5,068 nucleotides of DNA. Origin: JBBRLG01 sp038231495. Lineage in GTDB: Bacteria; Planctomycetota; Planctomycetia; Gemmatales; Gemmataceae. Position 1 is the first letter of the stretch. Each line of letters opens with the position of its first letter. Under the pieces are notes generated by a model. The model made no database searches. It was not told the DNA's origin and was given only the letters and a program-made list of their open reading frames with translations. Positions 1-4,078 of the stretch are shown piece after piece. A program made the translations under genes and the position numbers. The stretch lies in contig JBBRLG010000543.1 of NCBI GenBank assembly GCA_038231495.1, positions 1 to 5,068 of the forward strand, read 5' to 3'.

Positions 1-39
1 CCGTTGCAACGCCGAGCCGACCTTGGCTAGAATCCCCAT
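1..39 (-). CDS. Start of an unidentified leftward gene (13 codons, cut by window edge)
   Basis: Reading leftward from 39, an ATG opens the peptide MGILAKVGSALQR, which stays in frame to base 1. The start is supported by an exceptionally purine-rich Shine-Dalgarno stretch (GGAGGAAGGAG on the minus strand) six bases upstream. The DNA to the right of it is markedly AT-richer than the genes in this window, as expected of an intergenic region. Thirteen residues are too few to name a family, and I do not recognise it. The alternative is that base 2 to the stop at 107-109 is the tail of a rightward gene; I think this less likely because it would need coding sequence in the AT-rich stretch and would leave the strong Shine-Dalgarno unexplained. 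Confidence 0.55.
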   Translation of the reverse strand, partial: MGILAKVGSALQR

Positions 40-45
40 CGGAAG

Positions 46-56
46 CTCCTTCCTCC
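46..56 (-). promoter_or_regulatory. Strong ribosome binding site for the left-edge gene
   Basis: The minus strand reads GGAGGAAGGAG, which contains two overlapping Shine-Dalgarno cores. It lies six bases before the ATG whose first base is 39. It is the main evidence that a leftward gene begins here. Confidence 0.6.
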
Positions 57-81
57 AATCACTGTTTGTTGTTATCCAGCG

Positions 82-110
82 ATTGTGGAAGGACTTCCAG
101 TTTTTTTGAA
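82..110 (-). promoter_or_regulatory. Candidate leftward promoter
   Basis: On the minus strand TTCAAA (105-110) and CACAAT (82-87) are separated by 17 bases, each matching the sigma-70 consensus at four of six positions. Transcription would start near 75, leaving a leader of about 35 bases before the left-edge gene. This is pattern matching only. Confidence 0.22.
86..107 (+). terminator. Weak hairpin followed by seven T residues
   Basis: TGGAA (86-90) pairs with TTCCA (95-99) around a four-base loop, and seven consecutive T residues follow at 101-107. The shape is that of a rightward intrinsic terminator, but the stem is only five base pairs. No rightward gene ends just before it, so it would have to stop antisense or read-through transcription leaving the left edge. 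It also overlaps the candidate leftward promoter, so the two calls compete. Confidence 0.25.
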
Positions 111-139
111 GGGCAATGCATCCTTAACTTGATGCGTAT

Positions 140-251
140 GGGGTCGCGTACTCGCGCACCCCCAGACAACAACCCGCCACGCGACGGCCAATAGCTGTCG
201 CCGGTAAGGACCGTGGACGGGATGCGCCAACCGTTCTCGGTTGGCGCACCC
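140..251. other. Three consecutive hairpins in the divergent intergenic region
   Basis: The space between the left-edge gene and the ferredoxin has no convincing gene but holds three stem-loops within about 110 bases. Stem 1 pairs 140-148 with 153-162 (nine pairs, one bulged C, loop TACT). Stem 2 pairs 181-188 with 194-201 (eight pairs, one G-T wobble). Stem 3 pairs 223-233 with 238-248 (eleven perfect pairs, TGCGCCAACCG against CGGTTGGCGCA, loop TTCT), with two further pairs beyond an A-C mismatch. None is followed by a T-run in either direction, so none is an ordinary terminator. The set could be a structured leader of the leftward gene, a small RNA, or, for stem 3, a dyad operator. I do not recognise a known riboswitch. 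Confidence 0.4.
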
Positions 252-286
252 AGCGCCCGCACCGCCCGCGCGCGGTCCCTTTTTCC

Positions 287-315
287 TGGACAACGGCCCA
301 TTCTCTTGCTATGTG
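287..315 (+). promoter_or_regulatory. Candidate promoter for the ferredoxin-hemH unit
   Basis: TGGACA (287-292) lies 17 bases before TATGTG (310-315). The -10 is preceded by TG plus one base, giving an extended -10 (TGCTATGTG). Transcription would start near 322, with a leader of about 115 bases. The -35 matches consensus at five positions and the -10 at three. Confidence 0.3.
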
Positions 316-436
316 TGTACCAAGATGTTCCTTCAGCGTGCGTCCGCGAATGGCCGCGACTAAGCCCGCCGACGAGCGCTGGCCCCCGGCGACGTGCGGG
401 GCGGCCCGTATTCTTGACTTGAAAGGATAGGTTTCG

Positions 437-745
437 ATGACTCACACCGTCTGCCAGCCGTGCTACGACTGCAAGTACACCGACTGCGTGGCGGTCTGCC
501 CGGTGGAATGCTTCTATCAGGACGAGAAGTTGCTCTACATCGACCCGGCGGACTGCATCGACTGCGAAGCGTGCGTTCCCGAATGTCCGGTAGAAGCGAT
601 CTTCGCCGAGGCCAACGTCCCCGCTCAGTGGACCAGCTTCACCCAACTCAACGCCGACCGCTCCACCGCCCTCAAGGACAGCGGCGAAGGCCACATCACC
701 GAAAAGTCCGACGCCCAGGAAGGCCCGGAATGTAAGAAGAAGTAA
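437..745 (+). CDS. fdxA: 7Fe-type [3Fe-4S][4Fe-4S] ferredoxin
   Basis: A 102-residue soluble cytoplasmic electron carrier. The first cluster region has Cys9, Cys12, Cys17 and Cys21-Pro, with four residues between the second and third cysteines where classical 8Fe ferredoxins have two. The second has Cys40, Cys43, Cys46 and Cys50-Pro. This layout, including the extra Cys25, matches the Azotobacter FdI family. By that homology Cys9, Cys17 and Cys50 should hold the 3Fe cluster, and Cys21, Cys40, Cys43 and Cys46 the 4Fe cluster. Cys6 is an additional cysteine. The motif YTDCVAVCPVECFY and the tail, rich in acidic residues and lysine (ending in KKK), are also typical. AAGGA at 423-427 lies nine bases before the ATG. 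hemH follows in the same direction after a hairpin, so co-transcription is possible. The redox partner cannot be told from the sequence. Confidence 0.95.
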   Translation: MTHTVCQPCYDCKYTDCVAVCPVECFYQDEKLLYIDPADCIDCEACVPECPVEAIFAEANVPAQWTSFTQLNADRSTALKDSGEGHITEKSDAQEGPECKKK

Positions 746-773
746 GGACCCCAACCGCATAAGCCCTTTCACC

Positions 774-817
774 GGAGGCGAAAGACCGCAACGCCGCAAG
801 CGGCGGTCTTTCGCTCC
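774..817 (+). terminator. Strong hairpin between ferredoxin and hemH (terminator or attenuator)
   Basis: GGAG (774-777) pairs with CTCC (814-817) and 779-789 pairs perfectly with 803-813, with G778 bulged, giving about 15 base pairs. The loop contains CCGCAAGCGG, which can form an alternative small stem and matches the core of the palindromes at 1841 and 3950. There is no T-run after the stem, so it may weaken rather than end transcription into hemH, or protect the 3' end of the ferredoxin message. Confidence 0.6.
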
Positions 818-865
818 CCAGTGAAGGTTGTCCCTTTCGCCCCTGTCGCCGGGAAATTGCACGTC

Positions 866-1843
866 ATGCCCAAACCGGGCGTCCTGCTCATTCAACTCGG
901 AACGCCCGACGCACCCACCGCGCCGGCCCTGCGCCGCTACCTGCGCCAGTTCCTCGGCGACCGCCGGGTCATCGAGGTGCCGCGCTGGAAATGGTGGTTC
1001 ATCCTCAACCTCTTCGTGCTGCCGTTTCGCCCCGCACGCTCCGCCGCCAAGTACCGCCGTATCTGGAACGACAAGACCGGCTCGCCGCTGCTGCACTACA
1101 CGCGCTTGCAGACCGAGGCGTTGCAAAAGGCGTTGCCCCAGGTGCCCGTGCGCTTCGGCATGCAGGTCGGCAACCCGCCGGTCGCCGACGTGGTGCGCGA
1201 AATGATCCGGGATGGCGTTGACCGCCTCGTCGTGCTGCCGATGTACCCGCAGTACTCGGCGACGACGACCGCCTCCGCCACGGACGTGCTGTTCAAGGCG
1301 CTGACCGAGGTGCGCCGCGTGCCGGCGCTGCGGATCGTGCCGCCGTACTACGACCACCCGGCGTACCTCGACGCCGTGACCGCGGTCGTCCGCGAAGACT
1401 TGGCAAAACTGCCCTGGCAGCCGGACCACTACTTGCTGAGCTTTCACGGCATTCCGATCAGCTACGCGAAGGCCGGCGACCCCTACGCGCTGCACGTCAA
1501 GCGCACGACGGCGCAGTTGATCCCGCGACTGGGTTGGCCGCGCGAGCAGTGGACGCAGACGTTCCAATCGCTGTTCGGCCGTGAAGAGTGGTTGAAGCCT
1601 TATACCGACGAGAAGTTGAAGGAGCTGGCCCAGAGCGGCCGCAAGCGCGTCTTCGTCGCGACGCCGGGGTTCACGACCGATTGCCTGGAAACGATCGACG
1701 AGATCGGCTACGAGGCACGCGAGACGTTCGCACACGCCGGCGGCGAGGAATTGCGGCAGTGCCCGTGTTTGAACGACCACCCGGCCTGGATCGAGGCGAT
1801 GCGCGCGCTGGTCCTGCAAGAGGGGCAGGGGTGGATAACCTGA
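866..1843 (+). CDS. hemH: Ferrochelatase
   Basis: Inserts ferrous iron into a porphyrin ring in the last steps of heme synthesis; a cytoplasmic or membrane-associated enzyme. With the ATG at 866 the product is 325 residues, the family's usual size. The N-terminal GVLLIQLGTPDAP, then VVLPMYPQYS, LLSFHGIP, TFQSLFGREEWLKPYT and TPGFTTDCLETIDEI are all hallmark segments. The catalytic His194 and Glu275 keep the same spacing as His183 and Glu264 of the Bacillus subtilis enzyme, and overall the protein resembles the proteobacterial form. An in-frame GTG at 821 would add 15 residues but has no Shine-Dalgarno and sits three bases after the hairpin. The ATG has GGGA eleven bases upstream and places the start as in E. 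coli HemH. A CPCLND segment near the end has two cysteines; I see no firm basis for a 2Fe-2S cluster. The stop codon is part of the palindrome shared with the convergent VWA gene. Confidence 0.96.
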   Translation: MPKPGVLLIQLGTPDAPTAPALRRYLRQFLGDRRVIEVPRWKWWFILNLFVLPFRPARSAAKYRRIWNDKTGSPLLHYTRLQTEALQKALPQVPVRFGMQVGNPPVADVVREMIRDGVDRLVVLPMYPQYSATTTASATDVLFKALTEVRRVPALRIVPPYYDHPAYLDAVTAVVREDLAKLPWQPDHYLLSFHGIPISYAKAGDPYALHVKRTTAQLIPRLGWPREQWTQTFQSLFGREEWLKPYTDEKLKELAQSGRKRVFVATPGFTTDCLETIDEIGYEARETFAHAGGEELRQCPCLNDHPAWIEAMRALVLQEGQGWIT

Positions 1844-1896
1844 ATTGCCGCTTGCGGCTGAGCGCTCAACAGCGCTAAGCCGCAAGCGGCAATTCA
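1841..1896. repeat. Palindromic repeat copy A, bidirectional terminator between convergent genes
   Basis: A near-perfect palindrome of 56 bases. 1841-1859 pairs with 1878-1896 (19 perfect pairs), then after one G-A mismatch AGCGCT at 1861-1866 pairs with AGCGCT at 1871-1876 around the loop CAAC. Its first three bases are the TGA stop of hemH and its last three are the complement of the TGA stop of the leftward VWA gene, so the two stops pair with each other. A 44-base core (1847-1890) is repeated at 3954-3997 with three differences. No long T-run follows, though the outer arms are AT-rich. A bidirectional terminator or a REP-like repeat is the natural reading. Confidence 0.85.
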
Positions 1897-2814
1897 ATCC
1901 TCCAGCAGCACCCGGCGATACGTCCCGCGATTGCCGCCCGCCAGCCGGGCCAGCGCGCCGGTCGGTTGCGCGGCGTAGCGCGAGTGCATTTCGACGGTAT
2001 GAATGACCGTCCGCCCGTGGTTCAAGTTGGTGATCGCCCGCACGTCTTCCGCCCGCAGGTCGTCCGCGTCGGTTACGAGATAGAGCACGTCCGGCCCTAA
2101 CAGCAACGCACAGCGCAGGCCGCAGAGGTGATCCGTCCAGCCCGTCGGCGGCAATTCACTCAGCAGCGTCTCAGTTTTCTGCACCGTGTCCGGGTTGATT
2201 GGTAGTAGTCCGAGCGATGCGTTGACGCAAAGAGGCTGTGCCCTGCTGTTGTACGGCACGACTTGAAACGTGGTGGCCGGGGGCAACGCGCCGACGTTGG
2301 CAAGAACCTCGGCACAGGCCCGGCGGTAGGCGTTCTGCTGGCCCATGCTGCCGGAGCGATCCAGGACGTAGACGACGCTGCGGGCCGCGGGCGCTGCCGC
2401 GAACACCGAGCCGCTGCCGGCTCCCCCCGCTTTGCCCGAGCCGCCCGTGCCGGATTTCGCTGGCACGGCGGGGCCGCCGACGGACGCCCCCGGTCCAGGA
2501 ACTACCACCTGCGGGGCCACGACCTCGGCCGGATTTTCCTTGCGCACCGGCAACGGGTTTACGACGTAAACCGCGTTGTCCGGTCCGGAACCTTTCGGTG
2601 CTGCGGCCTTCGTCGGTACGGGCGGCTGAGTCGCGTCCGCCTCGTCGGCCAGGAGGACCAGGCGCGTCGGTCCCACCGCGCGCGTGTCGAGAACCTCGGC
2701 CGGCGTTGCGGCGCTCGGCGTTGAGAAGGAGAGCAAGCCGCCGAGGAGGCCGGCGTGCAGCACCAGCGACACGGCGAGCGGCAGCCCGTAGGCGTGGCGC
2801 GACCAGGCACGCAT
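1894..2814 (-). CDS. Membrane-anchored von Willebrand factor A domain protein with TonB-like N-terminus
   Basis: A 306-residue protein predicted to have an N-in, C-out topology. Residues 11-30 form one hydrophobic segment with Ser16 and His20, the same residues at the same positions as the conserved pair in the E. coli TonB anchor. Residues 31-137 are a low-complexity periplasmic linker rich in Pro, Ala, Val and Gly. A VWA domain fills about 146-306, beginning VVYVLDRSGSMG. The metal site (MIDAS) looks complete: Asp152-x-Ser154-x-Ser156, Thr227 in TGWTDH, and Asp249 in LVTDADD. VWA domains bind protein partners through the metal; the partner here is unknown. GGAGGGAG lies seven bases before the ATG, inside the end of the upstream lipoprotein gene, whose stop is one base away, so translation is probably coupled. 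The gene ends inside the convergent palindrome. Confidence 0.88.
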   Translation of the reverse strand: MRAWSRHAYGLPLAVSLVLHAGLLGGLLSFSTPSAATPAEVLDTRAVGPTRLVLLADEADATQPPVPTKAAAPKGSGPDNAVYVVNPLPVRKENPAEVVAPQVVVPGPGASVGGPAVPAKSGTGGSGKAGGAGSGSVFAAAPAARSVVYVLDRSGSMGQQNAYRRACAEVLANVGALPPATTFQVVPYNSRAQPLCVNASLGLLPINPDTVQKTETLLSELPPTGWTDHLCGLRCALLLGPDVLYLVTDADDLRAEDVRAITNLNHGRTVIHTVEMHSRYAAQPTGALARLAGGNRGTYRRVLLED

Positions 2815-2815
2815 C

Positions 2816-3262
2816 CTACTGCTCCCTCCGCTTGCGCGGCGTGGCGGTAACTTCGCGCTCGTCGTTTTCGCCCTGCGCTTTGGCGGTGCCGACCGTTTCC
2901 AGGAGCTTGAACCAGAACAGGTTGTCGGCCCCGTCCTCGCCCCAGACGATCTGGACGCGCGTCTGTTCGCCGTTGACGCCCTTCACGCGGTTCAGCACGA
3001 GGGAGAACCGCTTGCTCTCCTGCGTATTCGTACAACTGGCAATGCGCACGGCATCGCCCTCTTTCGTGAGGGTCGCAGACACGTTCAGGTCGAGCAGCGA
3101 TTTCTGGGTCGCCGCGGCAACGCTGTCCAACGAACCCGACATGACCCACTCGCGCTCGTTCGACGCCGCGAAGACGTTCAAACTGGTCGCGTCCAACGTG
3201 CAGCCGCTTAGCGTGCCGAGCAGCAGCGCGGCCGTAAACACTATCGCACCGGCCCTGGCCAT
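2816..3262 (-). CDS. Small lipoprotein of unknown function, operon partner of the VWA protein
   Basis: A 148-residue predicted lipoprotein. Residues 1-20 are a signal peptide ending in the lipobox LSGC, so Cys21 would be lipidated; the next residue is Thr, not the Asp that retains E. coli lipoproteins in the inner membrane. The mature part has an alpha then beta character (SLDSVAAATQKSLLDLNVSATLTKEGDAVRIA, then TRVQIVWGEDG), loosely like small DUF3568-type lipoproteins; that is a resemblance I could not test. The C-terminus is charged and ends RKRREQ. The frame is open back to 3442, but 3262 is the start: GGGAGG precedes it by eight bases, the signal peptide begins there, and a promoter candidate lies in the extended part. 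The stop overlaps the next gene's ribosome binding region. Confidence 0.82.
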   Translation of the reverse strand: MARAGAIVFTAALLLGTLSGCTLDATSLNVFAASNEREWVMSGSLDSVAAATQKSLLDLNVSATLTKEGDAVRIASCTNTQESKRFSLVLNRVKGVNGEQTRVQIVWGEDGADNLFWFKLLETVGTAKAQGENDEREVTATPRKRREQ

Positions 3263-3305
3263 GACGGTTCCCTCCCGTACTAAAGGGTTTTCGGAATGGG
3301 TCGGG

Positions 3306-3334
3306 ACCATAGCGAGGGGTGGCGGCGGGTGCAA
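3306..3334 (-). promoter_or_regulatory. Candidate promoter of the lipoprotein-VWA operon
   Basis: On the minus strand TTGCAC (3329-3334) and TATGGT (3306-3311) are exactly 17 bases apart. Transcription would begin near 3299, leaving a leader of about 37 bases before the lipoprotein ATG at 3262. The good spacing and short leader support the shorter start. Confidence 0.42.
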
Positions 3335-3413
3335 GACCAAATGGCCGCGGATCACGCCCAGCGGTTGAACGCCCCTTCTTCGTTCTTTTTCTCCGGGCGC
3401 GGCGGGCGCTGTA

Positions 3414-3421
3414 GAATGAGG
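3414..3421. repeat. Left target-site duplication GAATGAGG
   Basis: This 8-base word directly abuts the left terminal inverted repeat and is repeated exactly at 3559-3566, next to the right one. Confidence 0.7.
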
Positions 3422-3558
3422 GTAACCGTTCACCGGCATCAACTTCTCCCCCCCTTACGAAGGGGGGGCGGGGGGGTTAAGAACGGTTGAGTTAGTCAGC
3501 GCTAGCATCCATTCACCCCCCCTACCCCCCCTTCGTAAGGGGGGGAGTACACGGTTAC
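3422..3558. mobile_element. MITE-like element, 137 bp, no coding capacity
   Basis: The ends are inverted repeats, GTAACCGT (3422-3429) and ACGGTTAC (3551-3558), flanked on both sides by the exact direct repeat GAATGAGG, as expected of a transposed unit with an 8-bp target duplication. Inside, 3446-3468 is a perfect 23-base inverted repeat of 3525-3547. Each arm is C7-TTACGAA-G7 plus a CT/AG end and can fold on itself. A further G7 at 3470-3476 pairs with C7 at 3516-3522, so the whole can form one long cruciform around a 39-base centre, or two separate hairpins. GAACGGTT at 3481-3488 can also pair with 3424-3431. It encodes no transposase, so mobilisation would have to be in trans. It separates the leftward operon's upstream region from the 3632 gene. 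Confidence 0.72.
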
Positions 3559-3566
3559 GAATGAGG
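3559..3566. repeat. Right target-site duplication GAATGAGG
   Basis: Exact copy of 3414-3421, immediately outside the right terminal inverted repeat. Removing the element and one copy rejoins the flanks into a plain intergenic sequence. Confidence 0.7.
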
Positions 3567-3616
3567 TTTGCCGGACCGCTTTATTGTGGGCGCTCCGGGG
3601 GCGAATTGCCAGCACG

Positions 3617-3626
3617 AAGGGGGAGG
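3617..3626 (+). promoter_or_regulatory. Ribosome binding site that sets a TTG start at 3632
   Basis: AAGGGGGAGG ends five bases before an in-frame TTG. No ATG or GTG of this frame lies nearby, and the earlier in-frame TTG at 3584 has no comparable purine stretch. Confidence 0.65.
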
Positions 3627-3631
3627 CCGTC

Positions 3632-3949
3632 TTGGAAGAGTACGTTTGCATCACGGTGCTGTCGGCACCGGCGGAGAGCCAACTGGATTTCGCGTCGCGG
3701 CTGAGCCAGTTCTGGACGCACATGCTGCGCAACCACCCCGACGATTTCGTGAAGGTGTACGCCGAGAAGACCGGCTTTGATGAGAAGGCCAACCGGCACG
3801 GCCGCCAGTACGCGGTGCGGGAAGCGGTGCTGCCGTTGCTGGAACGCGAGTTCGCGAAGGAAGGCTTTGAACACGAGCCCGTGGACCGCGACGACGCCTA
3901 CACGAAATACGAAGTGGTCGCGCCGGAGTGGATGCAGATCGAACATTGA
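3632..3949 (+). CDS. Small conserved-looking protein of unknown function
   Basis: About 105 residues from the TTG at 3632, beginning (M)EEYVCITVLS and ending WMQIEH. It is soluble and mildly acidic, with no signal peptide, membrane segment or cysteine pair motif. The first stretch looks like a beta strand followed by helices (ESQLDFASRLSQFWTHMLRNH, REAVLPLLEREFAKEGF), and the C-terminal part carries DRDDAYTKYEVV. Natural amino-acid composition and normal third-position GC bias in this frame, plus the strong ribosome binding site, argue that it is real. A longer reading from TTG 3584 would add MWALRGRIASTKGEAV, which looks unlike coding sequence. I do not recognise the family. It sits between the MITE-like element and palindrome copy B, ahead of lpxB. 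Confidence 0.75.
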   Translation: MEEYVCITVLSAPAESQLDFASRLSQFWTHMLRNHPDDFVKVYAEKTGFDEKANRHGRQYAVREAVLPLLEREFAKEGFEHEPVDRDDAYTKYEVVAPEWMQIEH

Positions 3950-4001
3950 TTCCGCCGCTTGCGGCTGAGCGCTCAACTACGCTCAGCCGCAAGCGGCGAA
4001 A
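3950..4001. repeat. Palindromic repeat copy B, hairpin after the 3632 gene
   Basis: 3953-3971 pairs perfectly with 3980-3998 (19 pairs) around the 8-base loop CTCAACTA; after one mismatch, T3950-T3951 also pair with A4000-A4001. Its 44-base core (3954-3997) matches copy A at 41 positions. It begins directly after the stop of the upstream gene, as copy A does, and ends in a short A-run (a T-run for leftward reading). It probably ends transcription before lpxB. Confidence 0.82.
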
Positions 4002-4007
4002 CCGGGG

Positions 4008-4037
4008 TTGCGACCCCGCGCCGATTATGGCTATCCT
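4008..4037 (+). promoter_or_regulatory. Candidate promoter for lpxB
   Basis: TTGCGA (4008-4013) and TATCCT (4032-4037) are 18 bases apart, just after palindrome copy B. Transcription would start near 4044, about 35 bases before the lpxB ATG. The -10 is preceded by GGC, giving a GCTAT word like the other two candidates. Confidence 0.33.
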
Positions 4038-4078
4038 TTCGCGACGGCGGCGACCCGGTTCTCACAAGGACGTGACCC

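Noticed and set aside
72..293. 73-codon minus-strand frame in the first intergenic region
   Set aside because: It crosses all three hairpins and the T7 tract, and has no homologous-looking motif or good ribosome binding site.
414..419. TTGACT as a -35 box just before the ferredoxin
   Set aside because: The matching -10 would fall inside the coding sequence at about 437-442.
213..422. 69-codon plus-strand frame ending just before the ferredoxin ribosome binding site
   Set aside because: It runs through a strong hairpin and a promoter candidate, lacks a ribosome binding site, and has a random Arg- and Pro-rich composition.
1801..1830. Iron-sulfur cluster site at the ferrochelatase C-terminus
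   Set aside because: Only two close cysteines (CPC, slightly upstream) are present near the end; the usual set of four ligands is not evident.
59..1897. 612-codon open frame on the minus strand, antisense to ferredoxin and hemH
   Set aside because: The plus strand here encodes two clear family members. The antisense frame is Arg-, Val- and Gly-rich, spans the intergenic region and both hairpins, and is open because GC-rich third positions suppress stops on the opposite strand.
2238..3368. 376-codon open frame on the plus strand, antisense to the VWA and lipoprotein genes
   Set aside because: Extreme Arg, Pro and Ser content, no recognisable motif, and it runs across the gap between two well-supported minus-strand genes.
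3263..3442. 60-residue N-terminal extension of the lipoprotein to ATG 3442
   Set aside because: It would put the signal peptide in the middle of the protein, runs into the MITE-like element and covers the promoter candidate. The ATG at 3262 has a strong Shine-Dalgarno.
3422..3558. CRISPR-like or tandem repeat reading of the C7/G7 blocks
   Set aside because: There are only two blocks, in inverted rather than direct orientation, without spacers of equal length. Terminal repeats and a target duplication fit an inserted element better.
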